Notes: generated by a model from the sequence alone, not told the origin. Counted from the stretch's first letter, positions 1-9,854 are shown. The stretch: 64,000 nucleotides of DNA from Sodalis sp. dw_96 (GCF_018449575.1 NZ_JAAVUT010000005.1:248001-312000), one strand, 5' to 3'. Numbers and translations are program-made.

Positions 1-1009
1 ATAATATCGATACAAGCTGGGTTTCGTCCATAAAAATAAAACCCGCTGAATTACCAACGAGATCATCGCCGCCAGACTTTGGAGATAAAATCGGCATACA
101 TCCTTTCCAGCATGCCTCGACCAACGATATCGGATAGCCTTCTTGCAATGAGGTCATCAAAAAAATATGCGAATGGCCATATAACTCAGCAATCACTCTG
201 ATATCTGTAATGTATCCTTTAAAAAAGATTTTTGCAGCCAAATAAGGTTTGCTCTTAAGAATACCGGAATAATATAATTTGAACTCATCAGTTTCACCGC
301 CTACGAAAAAAGCTCGCCACCCTAAATTTTCAGGTAATTCACTTAATGCTTTAATGGCAAGCTCAGCATTTTTTCTAGGATCTCCACATCTACCAATAAA
401 AATTAACGTTGCCAACTTGGTATCTTTTTTTGTACTAAATTCACTAAACGCTGCTTTGAGGTCACTACTTATTCCATTAGGCATATAAATCGCCTTAATA
501 TTGTTACGAACAAAAAAATCATAGACAAATTTGTGCTCAACTAATGCATAATCAACTTTTTTAGCCAAAAAAATATTAATTGCCTTTTTAAGTAAATTGG
601 TATCATTAAAAGGTTTAATCTTGTCACTGGAATCGCATTTGATTAATACAATGCTTTTTCTATTAAATAATTTAAAAAAAAATGCATATATCAAAGTATA
701 TTTTCTAAAATGGAAGAGTGATAAAACATCAATTTCCTTTGCATGTTTGATAATGTATAATAATATTGAAAAATATATATTAAAAAATTTAATATTGGCT
801 TTGATATCGACGAGATTAAAGTTGCTAACTTTATCTATTTTATCAATCTTACCTTTGCGCCAAAGTTCAACTTCATAACCTAGAACTTTGTGAGCATTAT
901 AAGGTATCTGTCCAACGTCCTTTTGTAGATGGAACTCTTCATAACGCTCAAATAATGTGACCCATTTTTTTGTCATTTGCGCTTGGCCTTGAAAATTCAT
1001 ATTAAACAT
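1..1009 (-). CDS. Glycosyltransferase family 4, C-terminus cut by window edge
   Basis: I translated this frame by hand: about 336 codons are open from the ATG at 1009 to the window edge, with no stop. The protein starts MFNMNFQGQAQ, and its second half has the GT-B signature of retaining GT4 enzymes: a nucleotide-sugar domain start (LIFIGRCGDPRKN near residue 210) and the late motif SLQEGYPISLVEACWKG near residue 300, where the Glu pair of the E-x7-E motif is expected. It should add a sugar to the lipid-linked capsule repeat unit on the cytoplasmic side of the inner membrane. It follows the GT2 gene with a 14-bp gap, so it is the last visible gene of the capsule operon. Donor and acceptor cannot be read from sequence. 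An alternative start (ATG at 1000) is possible. Confidence 0.85.
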   Translation of the reverse strand, partial: MFNMNFQGQAQMTKKWVTLFERYEEFHLQKDVGQIPYNAHKVLGYEVELWRKGKIDKIDKVSNFNLVDIKANIKFFNIYFSILLYIIKHAKEIDVLSLFHFRKYTLIYAFFFKLFNRKSIVLIKCDSSDKIKPFNDTNLLKKAINIFLAKKVDYALVEHKFVYDFFVRNNIKAIYMPNGISSDLKAAFSEFSTKKDTKLATLIFIGRCGDPRKNAELAIKALSELPENLGWRAFFVGGETDEFKLYYSGILKSKPYLAAKIFFKGYITDIRVIAELYGHSHIFLMTSLQEGYPISLVEACWKGCMPILSPKSGGDDLVGNSAGFIFMDETQLVSIL

Positions 1010-1023
1010 ATCATATCTATTAT

Positions 1024-1923
1024 TTACACATTAATTTCATTAATGTCATTAATTTTCTTTAAATATAATCTACATCTTGGGTGATAACCGATAAAGTAGG
1101 TTTTACATATTAAAAGAATTGAAAAAAAATCCAAAAAAAACAGAAATTTAAAAAATATTTTAATTAAAGATTTTACATTATCTTTCGATGGATAATGTTT
1201 TACAGTTAATACTAGATCATATAATCTTTCCCTTGATCGGGCTAAACTTGAGTCGCCTTCAATTCTTGACAAAGAGTGGTAGAGAGTTGATGATGATGAA
1301 ATCATAAATCTTTCATTCATTTGTGTCACATTTCGCATACGTCTAAAGAAGCTAAAATCAACTCCGTATAAGGCAAAGTGGGTATCAAATAAATTTAGAT
1401 TATGTTTTCTAAATTTTTCGACTAAATTTTTTGAAATTATTAGACCTGAGCCTATTGATGTAATAGATTTAGAGCAAATGATGCAATCTTTTATAACGGG
1501 TTTATCATCCACTAACGGGTAATATATTATGTCATTTATCAAAGAAGTGATTTTTGGCAATTCTAAATCATAAAATGTTTTTTGCTGATTGATCTGTTCA
1601 ACGAAAGATTCAGTTAATGTAGTATCATCATCTAATAATATATATCTATCACCATCATTATGAGCAGTAATAAATGCATTATATGCAATACTTAAAGGCA
1701 CATTTTCGATATGATTCTCTAGCTCTACATAATTAAAAATATCTTTTAAATTCAGTATTACCGCATTATCATTATCAATATTTTTTGGTCCGTTATTAAG
1801 AATAATCAATGAACAATTATTAAACTTATAATCTAAGAGAGATATCAGTGTCGTTGAATCCTTTGGCTCTTTGTTATATAAAACCACTAAAATATAGATA
1901 ACATGGGTGCTTAATGAATTCAT
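1024..1923 (-). CDS. Glycosyltransferase family 2 (rhamnosyl/galactosyl-type)
   Basis: A 299-residue GT-A fold protein. It opens with a beta strand (THVIYILVVLYNKEP) typical of GT2 enzymes, has the metal-binding motif LLDDDT near residue 97, and a later GVDFSFFRRM segment where the acceptor and catalytic-base region normally sits. The C-terminus (near 255-280) is a hydrophobic, Phe-rich stretch that may attach it to the membrane. It probably adds one sugar of the capsule repeat unit. It lies 160 bp downstream of the tailspike-like gene and 14 bp upstream of the next glycosyltransferase, all in the same direction. The composition is very AT-rich, as in the rest of this locus, which points to horizontal acquisition. 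Sugar specificity is unknown. Confidence 0.85.
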   Translation of the reverse strand: MNSLSTHVIYILVVLYNKEPKDSTTLISLLDYKFNNCSLIILNNGPKNIDNDNAVILNLKDIFNYVELENHIENVPLSIAYNAFITAHNDGDRYILLDDDTTLTESFVEQINQQKTFYDLELPKITSLINDIIYYPLVDDKPVIKDCIICSKSITSIGSGLIISKNLVEKFRKHNLNLFDTHFALYGVDFSFFRRMRNVTQMNERFMISSSSTLYHSLSRIEGDSSLARSRERLYDLVLTVKHYPSKDNVKSLIKIFFKFLFFLDFFSILLICKTYFIGYHPRCRLYLKKINDINEINV

Positions 1924-2083
1924 AAATTTGACCTATAGATGAGAACCTATTATTTCAATAAAATAACTAATAATAACCACTGAAACTTAGCGACATTCAT
2001 GCTGAAATCCAATTAGCTATAGCATATGTGTACATTCATAATCATTAATAACATGTGATTGATTTAATTTAAAATAATAAAAA

Positions 2084-4057
2084 TTAATGAGAAACATAAG
2101 ATATCGCCTTCCATTTATTTTTATTATCAATTTTCACGTATGAAACACCTCCACCCTGCTCCAAATTTCCTATTTTACTAGTGACCTTGCCAAGTGGATA
2201 GCTAAATTCATGTGGAACATCCCATTTAATAACATTTTGCACATTCAAGTTACTAGTTGTAAATTCGCTTATACCATTATAATTGAATTGGTTACAACTC
2301 AAGTTTAAAAATTCAATTGCCGCACTGTCGTCTAAATTAACACTTTCAATATATCCACCATTAAAAATGGCTCTTGATTTTTTTCCACACTGAATAGAAT
2401 TTATTTTACAATTACAAAAAGTGATTGCAAAGTAACTGTCTTGAGGAGCTGATAAATTAAGAATTTTATTAATGTTACAGTTATTAAATACATGGTCCCC
2501 ACGATATTTTGCAGTTAAATTTATAGTATTAATGTCCACAAAATTGAAGTTAATATTTTTTGCGTTATAATGAAAATCCAGCATTTCTGAGATTTCACAA
2601 TTTTCGAAAATATGATCTGAGGCAGCTAACAATCTATTTATTTTGGCGTTACATATAGTGTTTTTTGTCGCAGGTTCACTAAAGTACCACTCTCTACATC
2701 TAAACACATTAAATTCTGACAAGGTGCCAAAAGTTGTCGACAATATTCCATTTGAAGAATTTAACGTATTAATAGAACTATAGTCAGCATTAATATGAAC
2801 AGACAATTCGTCAGTCACGACATTTATATTATCAGGGGTCTTTTTCAGAGGAGAAGCATCAAAAATAGAATGATTTATTATTGAATTACCTAATACAATG
2901 TAGATATTTTTATATTTCCTGCCCGATGGTAATTCAGAACCATCGTTTGTACTTAGAATGTAAGTTCTTTCAGCATGAATATTATCAATTACATCGCGTA
3001 CAACATTGATATAAAGTGCATAATGGTATGCTTGTTCACTTTGTATGCTGATAATATGTGTTGCATTATGCGTATCCCCTTCGCTTCCTAGTTTTATTTG
3101 CGGAGATGTAATATTGCCGCAAAGCTCTGCAGAAAGTCTTTGAACTGTAGAGTCCCACACTGAATCTTGATATATGCCTATACCATTGAAATTAACAGTA
3201 CGCAAATGCCCTATATTTAGCCAACTGCCTTTTATATATATACCATTCAATGATGATTCACGATTTAGAGAATGAATAGTAAGTATTCCATCAAGCGTAA
3301 GGCCATCGGCCCTGTTTTTATTCCATTTCCCCGGTAGCCCCATTGTTATGGCCCACTCACCATTAAAATGTGTTGAATCAACAATAAATATAGCTGAACT
3401 ACTACATACAACTTTAGAAACATGTGATAAATCTAGTGTTGAACTGATTAACCATGGACCATTTGAAAAAATCACAGTTTTATTTTTAGATTCATTAACA
3501 TAGTTTTGCATTCTAACAGTGACATCATTCTTTGCACCTGGCACACACCCAAAATGTTCAGGCAGCAATTGATCTGTAATACGTTTCCAGCGTCTACCTT
3601 TTTCAGTTACTATCACACTCCCGCCATTATCTATTGATTTAACATCAGCGGCATCATACCAAAATTCTCCGCCCCCAATGGCTCCATTGTCGATTTGTGA
3701 CCATCCCGGATGATAACTTACAACATCTATTTTTTGCCCCAAAATACTTGGTTCAGTCAATCTCAGTTGATCTATATTCGAACATCGCCCTAATAATTTC
3801 AATCCATCCCTTTGTCTTAGAAGCAGAGGTAGGTTATTCATAGAGTTAGGTTCTTGCCAAATATCAGTATTAGTATTCACTTCTTTTGCTGTCTTGGACA
3901 AAACACTTTTATTATCGTCTGATGCCTTGCTATAGTTCACCTTTGATATGATTAGTGCGGCAGGAAGATAAAAAGCAAATCGAAATAATAGATTACGTTT
4001 TGAATAATCCGTAACAGGTTTTTTAATAGCGCGAAAAAAAATTCGGATATTCTTCAT
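2084..4057 (-). CDS. Tailspike-like beta-helix exopolysaccharide protein (AmsF/WceF type)
   Basis: 657 residues. The N-terminus has a basic stretch followed by a hydrophobic segment (RFAFYLPAALIIS, about 24-40), consistent with export or an inner-membrane anchor. Residues about 75-190 resemble the head-binding region of phage tailspikes: GGGEFWYDAADVKS, then GRRWKRI, then LLPEHFGCVPGAKND, a pattern that precedes a right-handed parallel beta-helix. The rest is rich in short Asn/Ile/Ser strands, as expected for beta-helix rungs. In the amylovoran and stewartan operons a tailspike-like protein (AmsF, WceF) occupies the same place after the first glycosyltransferases and is linked to processing or cleavage of the polymer. 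By position and architecture this is probably the equivalent. Catalytic residues cannot be assigned by eye. WcaM of the colanic acid locus is a more distant alternative. Confidence 0.7.
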   Translation of the reverse strand: MKNIRIFFRAIKKPVTDYSKRNLLFRFAFYLPAALIISKVNYSKASDDNKSVLSKTAKEVNTNTDIWQEPNSMNNLPLLLRQRDGLKLLGRCSNIDQLRLTEPSILGQKIDVVSYHPGWSQIDNGAIGGGEFWYDAADVKSIDNGGSVIVTEKGRRWKRITDQLLPEHFGCVPGAKNDVTVRMQNYVNESKNKTVIFSNGPWLISSTLDLSHVSKVVCSSSAIFIVDSTHFNGEWAITMGLPGKWNKNRADGLTLDGILTIHSLNRESSLNGIYIKGSWLNIGHLRTVNFNGIGIYQDSVWDSTVQRLSAELCGNITSPQIKLGSEGDTHNATHIISIQSEQAYHYALYINVVRDVIDNIHAERTYILSTNDGSELPSGRKYKNIYIVLGNSIINHSIFDASPLKKTPDNINVVTDELSVHINADYSSINTLNSSNGILSTTFGTLSEFNVFRCREWYFSEPATKNTICNAKINRLLAASDHIFENCEISEMLDFHYNAKNINFNFVDINTINLTAKYRGDHVFNNCNINKILNLSAPQDSYFAITFCNCKINSIQCGKKSRAIFNGGYIESVNLDDSAAIEFLNLSCNQFNYNGISEFTTSNLNVQNVIKWDVPHEFSYPLGKVTSKIGNLEQGGGVSYVKIDNKNKWKAISYVSH

Positions 4058-5292
4058 GGTATTCTCATCAATAATGTGAAAGGATTTTAAGGTTATTAAT
4101 GCTAATGATTACCACATCAATAATTCAAGGCGCTTTAAAAATACCCCAGAGAAATCCAACTATGGTCTTAAAAATACAATTTAATACCAAAGAACATTTA
4201 TTTGCATTCCAATCATCAGTACGTACATTGGGAACATAATCGATACTGTTGCGTGCACTTACTTGTCATAAATTAGTCAAACTGATTTTGCCATTAGATG
4301 ATAATCAAAGTTAACCATATATCGTTAAAATAATTTTCATTAAATGGATGATTGCCGCCTAAATCCAAACATCCCCAATGCATATTTAGCAATGGCATCA
4401 ATTTGGAAAGGCTTATTTTCCAGATCAAGTTAATTTTTTTTACTAATCTTGTATTATAATTAAAAAAAATCTTTATCCACGAGTATTTAGCCAAGATCAA
4501 GGAGATAAATATATATCCATATTTAAAAAACTTTATTAATTTTTGATTTTTGATTTTTGATTTTTTCAAGATAAAACAATTTATTTATCTCCATAAATAG
4601 GAGCGTTTAAAATTTAGTATACCAATTATCGCAGTAAAGAAAATATATCTGATATGAAGAAAAAACTAGTAAGACTCAAATGAATTCAAATATTTTATTT
4701 TATAAAACGAGTAGACGTATCTAACAGATTATTATTTATTCCTACATAATTATTTTTTGGCTTAATTATGGTGATACATCTATTCTGCAAAGCAAAACAC
4801 TTAAAATCTGTGCCCAAGTTCTTAAAATTTTTAGCAAATATCCTTAGATGCATGTTGAACAAACTCTATGGTTATTGAAAATAGAGTTTTTCATTATAAC
4901 TGGGGATATACCATACTTCCAATAAAAAATTCTATTCTGAAAATTCATATAATCCTCGTATGCATTATGATAACCTGGTAATTAATTAGTTTTTATAAGA
5001 AAATGATATTGTACTAACTGTATATTTATTGATAATTAAACTTTTAAAATGATTCAAAAGTTGATAATTCATAAAAATTAAAAAAACTTTACCTGGTGAT
5101 AACTTCAAATCAATTTTGTTTAATTATGAAGTTAATATTAGGAAATTTCTAGAATTTAATAAACACTCTCCAAGTTGATTTTTTTACTTACATTTTTCAA
5201 GCGACCAAACTCACATGCGGTAAAATTTTCAATAACAATATCTCATTTGATATGTAAAATTCTTATGGGAAATACCTTCTCGTTAAAAATGC
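4058..5292. other. AT-rich gap inside the capsule operon
   Basis: This 1.2-kb stretch is extremely AT-rich and has no recognisable gene. The only frame of any size on the operon strand, 4294-4569 (91 codons from a TTG, lysine-rich, with one hydrophobic segment), has no convincing ribosome site and no family resemblance. A heptanucleotide repeat lies at its 5' end. A hairpin with an A/T stem sits at 4861-4889, but its T-run faces the + strand, opposite to operon transcription. The gap could hold an internal promoter for the tailspike-like gene or be the remains of a lost sugar-assembly gene. Confidence 0.5.
4539..4566. repeat. Heptanucleotide tandem repeat (atttttg, 3 units plus a partial)
   Basis: Three exact units of atttttg followed by a partial fourth. 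On the operon strand this reads as AAAAATC units just downstream of an ATG at 4594. Because seven is not a multiple of three, gain or loss of a unit changes the frame of anything translated through it. Confidence 0.7.
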
Positions 5293-6444
5293 TTAATACT
5301 TTATTTTTTTGGAGTCTTGAAATAAATTCCATTTATTTTCAATATAATCTTTTATCTCATGATGGAATCTTTCTTCAGAAAATTTCATAGCGTTTTGCCT
5401 GCAATCAATTGCTAAAATTTTGCATTCATTCTCAATAAAGAAATTAATTGCTTTCGCCAACGATTCATTCGTTTGTTTAGCAAAAAAAATGCCGGTTGGT
5501 CGTTCAACTCCTATCGGTCTAATAGTTTCAAGGGCTCCACCCTTACCATATGCAATCACAGGGGTCCCACAAGCTTGAGCTTCAACGGGGGATATACCGA
5601 AATCTTCTTCTGCAGCAAAAATAAATGCTTTGGCTTTTTTCATGTAATCTGTGAGTATATCATCGGATTGATAACCTAAAATTTCCACATTCTTAGTTGC
5701 AATTTTTTTAATTTTTTGCATCTCTGGGCCATCCCCAATAACTACTAGTTTTTTATCAGGCAGTTTTGCAAACGTTGATACAATCAAATCCATTTTTTTG
5801 TATGGCACCATTCTGGAGGCTGTTAGATAAAATTCTTCCTTCTTTTCATAAAGGTTGAATCTATCTACATTTACAGGCGGATAGATAACATCAGCAACCC
5901 TTCCATAAATTTTCCATATGCGTCGCGCAATAAACTGGGAATTGGCAATAAAATGGTCAACACTATTGACTGTGCGATAGTCCCAAATCCTCAATTTATG
6001 TAAAAAATATTTCGCTAATAAGCTCTTCAACCCTCTTTGCAAATTTGATTCTGTTAAATATTGATGTTGAAGATCCCATGCATATCTGATAGGTGAATGT
6101 ACATAGCTTATATGTAATTGATCTGGACCTGTAATCACACCCTTCGCAACAGCATGGCTTGAAGATAAAATGACATTATATTCTGACATATCTAGCTGTT
6201 CTATCGCTAAAGGCATAAATGGTAAATACATTTTGTATTTTGTCTTTACAAACGGAAATTTTTGAATATACGTTGTATTAGCTCTTCTTCCTTGAAGTTT
6301 TTCTCTGTCAGTATTAGACAAAAAGTCAATCACAGAATAAAGCTCTGAATTAGGAAATATTTTTAATAGTTCACTTAATACTTTTTCGCCGCCACCATAA
6401 GTTATAAGCCAGTCAGCAACCAATGCTAAATTAATTTCTTCCAT
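5293..6444 (-). CDS. Glycosyltransferase family 4 (WbaZ-like)
   Basis: About 383 residues from ATG 6444. That start is preferred over the upstream codon at 6483 because GGAA precedes it and it starts right at the conserved N-terminus (LALVADWLITYGGGEKV, the glycine-rich acceptor loop of GT-B enzymes). The donor half carries VVIGDGPEMQKI, and near residue 280 the E-x7-E region AAEEDFGISPVEAQACG, followed by GTPVIAYGKGG. These are hallmarks of retaining GT4 mannosyl-, galactosyl- or glucosyltransferases. It overlaps the end of the preceding glycosyltransferase by 14 bp, so the two are probably translationally coupled. By order it corresponds to AmsE/WceN in amylovoran-type loci. Sugar specificity is unknown. 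Confidence 0.88.
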   Translation of the reverse strand: MEEINLALVADWLITYGGGEKVLSELLKIFPNSELYSVIDFLSNTDREKLQGRRANTTYIQKFPFVKTKYKMYLPFMPLAIEQLDMSEYNVILSSSHAVAKGVITGPDQLHISYVHSPIRYAWDLQHQYLTESNLQRGLKSLLAKYFLHKLRIWDYRTVNSVDHFIANSQFIARRIWKIYGRVADVIYPPVNVDRFNLYEKKEEFYLTASRMVPYKKMDLIVSTFAKLPDKKLVVIGDGPEMQKIKKIATKNVEILGYQSDDILTDYMKKAKAFIFAAEEDFGISPVEAQACGTPVIAYGKGGALETIRPIGVERPTGIFFAKQTNESLAKAINFFIENECKILAIDCRQNAMKFSEERFHHEIKDYIENKWNLFQDSKKIKY

Positions 6445-7444
6445 TTTTAATTCCAAATAAGACTTGTTCGATTGAAGTTTCAATTTTCTTGGCAGTTATA
6501 TCCCAAGTAAATTTTTCAGCTTGCTTTATTCCTTTTTTTATCATTGTAGCCCTTAAAACATCATCGTCAATAACTCGGTTTAAAGATAACGCTATTTCTT
6601 TAGTATCTTCAGGATCAACTAAAATTGCTGCATCTCCTGCAATTTCAGGTAATGAACTTGTATTAGATGTTATTACCGGCGTACCACATGCCATGGCTTC
6701 AATGACCGGCAAACCGAATCCCTCATATAGTGATACAAAAATCAATACTAAAGCTCCTTTATATAAGGCCGGAAGCTCATCTTCTTTAACAAAACCTGTA
6801 AATACAACTTTGTCTTCTGCATCTAATTCATTTATTAATAGTTCAAGCTCCTCAGTTTTCTCACCAGTAAATACAAGCTTAATTCCATTTGGAAGATTGG
6901 CCTCGACAAAGGCGCAGATTGTCCTTTGTTCATTTTTGTGAATTTTTCTATTACTTACACATAATACATAGTCATATTCAAAGCGATGTAGAGTCACTTT
7001 TAGATTAAATGCTGGTGACACCCCATTCCCAACATTGACGATTTTATTTGGATCGATACCCGCCCATGATATGATTTTTTGTCTTGAAAAGTCTGAGACA
7101 GTAAATATAAGTTGTGCTTTTTTGCAACCACGTTTAATAAATAAATTGTAAAATAATTTTTTTAAAATGCTTGAATTTTCTGGTCTGTCAAGATGATTCA
7201 AATCATGAATGGTAAAGGCATAAGGTTTAGATGAAAAAAAAGGAGGTATATATCCAGGAAAAAAAATAAAGTCTGCAGGAACAAAAGGTATCTTTATTGA
7301 AGTTTTAAAAGGATCTAAGGGAGATATAGGATCACCTGCAAAATTTGCGCTTTTATATTTTGCAATTTTAAATATTTCATTAGAAAAAGTTCCTATACCT
7401 CCAAATCCCTGCCATCTATTATCAAAAACAATTTTTTTATTCAT
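6431..7444 (-). CDS. Glycosyltransferase family 4
   Basis: About 337 residues from ATG 7444 (a GTG three codons upstream, at 7453, is possible). N-terminal motif IVFDNRWQGFGGIGTFSNE forms the usual acceptor-domain loop. FTGEKTEELELLINEL and VFTGFVKEDELPALYKGA mark the Rossmann-like donor domain, and SLYEGFGLPVIEAMACG near residue 240 is the classic GT4 E-x7-E signature. It sits in a run of overlapping genes: the stop of the polymerase gene lies within its first codons, and its own end overlaps the next glycosyltransferase. It should act on the undecaprenyl-linked repeat unit in the cytoplasm. By order it is equivalent to AmsD-type enzymes; the donor sugar cannot be deduced. Confidence 0.88.
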   Translation of the reverse strand: MNKKIVFDNRWQGFGGIGTFSNEIFKIAKYKSANFAGDPISPLDPFKTSIKIPFVPADFIFFPGYIPPFFSSKPYAFTIHDLNHLDRPENSSILKKLFYNLFIKRGCKKAQLIFTVSDFSRQKIISWAGIDPNKIVNVGNGVSPAFNLKVTLHRFEYDYVLCVSNRKIHKNEQRTICAFVEANLPNGIKLVFTGEKTEELELLINELDAEDKVVFTGFVKEDELPALYKGALVLIFVSLYEGFGLPVIEAMACGTPVITSNTSSLPEIAGDAAILVDPEDTKEIALSLNRVIDDDVLRATMIKKGIKQAEKFTWDITAKKIETSIEQVLFGIKNGRN

Positions 7445-8654
7445 AATGCTCACGCCTATATAAACTATAAAAACCTAAGTAAAACCAGGGATAGACCATG
7501 TATAATTGCGCACCAAAAATAAAGGGAATAATAAACAATATTGCAAAAATCAAATGCTGCCCTTTAAATTCAAAATATTTCCAAATTGCCAAAATAAAAA
7601 GAATTAAACCTATACTTCCATTTTCTATTAATAAATTAAAAAAGCCACCCAGGCCAGTAAGATCCCATGTAGATACTACTGGGAAAGGCCCTCTATATTG
7701 TGGATCATTTCTTACGAGAGAATAGGCACCCAGTCCAACACCAACATAAGGATTATCTAAAATTATATTGGGCCCAATATATGTAGCTGCTATTCGGCCC
7801 ATAACTAATGATGGATCATCACCACGTTCGTTAAGTGACTCGGAAATGTTATTTAATTCATTTATATAACCTTCACTCACTTTTAAGAGTATAAATGCTC
7901 CAAAAGCTATCCCAACTATCACCATAGTGAGAAACCTAAATATATTGCGTGGCCTTGTAAAGCTTCTCAATAAGGGGTATTTGTATACTACTATCAAAAA
8001 GAAAAAAACTGCTAGTGAAGCAAACCCAGCTTTTGATTGCGTCAAAAATAATGCCACTAGAAGAATTGCATAAAATATTTTCCGTTTAAAGAAGATTGCC
8101 TCAAGAAAAAAAAGTGTGCTTAGAAATAACCCGTATGGCCCTCCTTCCACGTAAAATGCTCTGAGCCGATGAGAGGGTCCATATGAGACAACATTTGTTC
8201 CTAAGGTGAAATCAGCTATGAATAAAAAAAGGATTGCCAGAGTGAATATAATATTATAATTTATAAATCTCCTAACCATAATATCTAAACTAATATTATA
8301 TATTCTGGCTAAATTGAAGGGGACGCTTGCAACTATAATGCATAACATCAATTCTATAAATCTAACAATCGATATTATATATTTGCTTTTTAAACCACCA
8401 TAATCAAAATAAAAAATATCAGTATACGAGGCCTTGATCATCGATAAAATTAAAAACAAGACAAATACAGTTATAAAAATAAAAAAACGTGTTTCTATTT
8501 TACGTGTAAACAAGGGGAAAATGATTATCGCCATCAACTCCCATACCTTAACTGGACCAAATGTTACGTCAGTTAATTGGCAAGCAATAGCCGTTAAAAA
8601 TAGAAGTGTGCTTGATATTGTAAAATTTTTTTTTGCATGTATAAATATCATCAT
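7437..8654 (-). CDS. wzy: Polysaccharide polymerase, Wzy/O-antigen ligase-like
   Basis: 405 residues with about 10-11 hydrophobic segments over the whole length, and a larger hydrophilic loop (about residues 265-300, SEGYINELNNISESLNERG and after), as in periplasmic loops of Wzy polymerases. Short motifs such as TQSKAGFASLAVF and NPYVGVGLGAYS resemble the Wzy_C/O-antigen ligase family, where the latter lies near the catalytic loop. It should join lipid-linked repeat units in the periplasm in a Wzx/Wzy-dependent pathway, in line with the Wza/Wzc export machinery upstream. Its ATG overlaps the stop of the preceding gene (ATGA). These proteins diverge so much that assignment rests on topology and context. 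Confidence 0.8.
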   Translation of the reverse strand: MMIFIHAKKNFTISSTLLFLTAIACQLTDVTFGPVKVWELMAIIIFPLFTRKIETRFFIFITVFVLFLILSMIKASYTDIFYFDYGGLKSKYIISIVRFIELMLCIIVASVPFNLARIYNISLDIMVRRFINYNIIFTLAILFLFIADFTLGTNVVSYGPSHRLRAFYVEGGPYGLFLSTLFFLEAIFFKRKIFYAILLVALFLTQSKAGFASLAVFFFLIVVYKYPLLRSFTRPRNIFRFLTMVIVGIAFGAFILLKVSEGYINELNNISESLNERGDDPSLVMGRIAATYIGPNIILDNPYVGVGLGAYSLVRNDPQYRGPFPVVSTWDLTGLGGFFNLLIENGSIGLILFILAIWKYFEFKGQHLIFAILFIIPFIFGAQLYMVYPWFYLGFYSLYRREHYE

Positions 8655-9727
8655 CTCTCTTCTTTATTTTGAGAATAATAAACCGCTATAAACTCATCTA
8701 TTTTTTCCGCTAAAGCTTGAGATTCCGACTCTTTATCATTATTCTTGCCAATATAAGTATAATCGGAAGATAAGTAATCTTTCATTCCATCCCTGCGAGC
8801 TGCTATAACGGGAATATTCCGTTTTAATGCTTCCAACATAACCAGCGGAACCCCCTCATATTGTGATGGAATAACAACTATATCTTTATCATTTGCATCT
8901 TCCCAGAGATTTGATTTCCAACCTACAAAAATTGAATTGATTTTCTTTGGTAACTGTTTAACTAATTCTTTCAATTTTTTTTCATCAGGTCCGCTACCTA
9001 CAAAAAAGACATTTACATTGTCATGTTTAATTTTACACAAGGCCTTTACTAATATATCCTGCCCTTTTTGACGAAAACTAATTCTTCCTGGCATTAATAT
9101 GTTAAAGGAATTCTGTTTTTTTTCAAGCCTATATCCAACCCCACGTATTTCCGATATTGGGACGCTATCAACGAAGTTTTTTAACACCTTTATTTTAGCT
9201 TTGGGTTGTAATAGAAAAATATCGTTTTTAAAACATTCTGAGATAGTTATGTAGTTTTCACAATATCTATAAACAAGTTTGCTTAATTTGTCTTTCAAAT
9301 AACCGAGTTTTGAACCCATAGATTTGAAACTGTGCGCATAAGGCAAATAAGATATTACGTTTATACCCTGTCGGTTTGACATTTTTAAAAAATTCGAGCC
9401 GATTTCAATATCGCCTTGAATTATAACTATTTTATCATACTTATAAATTAACGTATTAATAAATTTTTTGGTTTTGATTAATTTAGGAATATCTAAAAAA
9501 GTATGTAAAATTTCCAATTTAGAATGATTGATGTCATGTGTCTGAAATTCAATATTATTTTCCATACAGTAATTATGCAATTGCTTATTATTACTTGGTA
9601 TTGAAATCTCAATATGAAGCTTTTTTTTTCTGAACCGATTTATATGAGCCAAAGCCATCAGTTCATGTCCACCCAATATTGACGATGTAAATATAGCTAT
9701 AGCTTTTATCTCTAGAAGTTTCTTCAT
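8651..9727 (-). CDS. Glycosyltransferase family 4
   Basis: About 358 residues from ATG 9727, or 374 if a GTG at 9775 is used. Neither has a strong ribosome site; the ATG places the conserved first strand (AIAIFTSSILGGHELMALA) at the usual distance. The donor domain has NILMPGRISFRQKGQDILV, then FVGSGPDEKKLKELV, and the E-x7-E motif near residue 310 (VVIPSQYEGVPLVMLEALKR), all typical of GT4. It probably adds one of the internal sugars of the capsule unit. It ends in an ATGA overlap with the polymerase gene, so the two are likely translated together. Composition is very AT-rich. Confidence 0.87.
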   Translation of the reverse strand: MKKLLEIKAIAIFTSSILGGHELMALAHINRFRKKKLHIEISIPSNNKQLHNYCMENNIEFQTHDINHSKLEILHTFLDIPKLIKTKKFINTLIYKYDKIVIIQGDIEIGSNFLKMSNRQGINVISYLPYAHSFKSMGSKLGYLKDKLSKLVYRYCENYITISECFKNDIFLLQPKAKIKVLKNFVDSVPISEIRGVGYRLEKKQNSFNILMPGRISFRQKGQDILVKALCKIKHDNVNVFFVGSGPDEKKLKELVKQLPKKINSIFVGWKSNLWEDANDKDIVVIPSQYEGVPLVMLEALKRNIPVIAARRDGMKDYLSSDYTYIGKNNDKESESQALAEKIDEFIAVYYSQNKEER

Positions 9728-9854
9728 TGAACTTATCTTTTTTTTGTCAAAAATTCTATAAATAAAGTTATTCACTATAATTTATTATAATGAACAGTAT
9801 ATTTTGTTATAACCCACTATCAAACAACCACGGTTTTATCAATAAATATTATTG

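Noticed and set aside
4294-4569. 91-codon frame on the minus strand in the capsule gap, treated as a gene
   Set aside because: It starts with TTG, has no ribosome site, and its composition (Lys, Ile, Asn, Phe) is what AT-rich non-coding DNA gives. It is kept only as part of the repeat observation.
4861-4891. Hairpin aaactctat/atagagttt followed by T residues
   Set aside because: The T-run follows on the + strand, while the capsule genes are read on the minus strand. The stem is mostly A/T, so it is not a convincing terminator for the operon.
5175-5390. 71-codon + strand frame overlapping the end of a glycosyltransferase gene
   Set aside because: It lies mostly antisense to, or just outside, a well-supported gene and has no ribosome site or family match.
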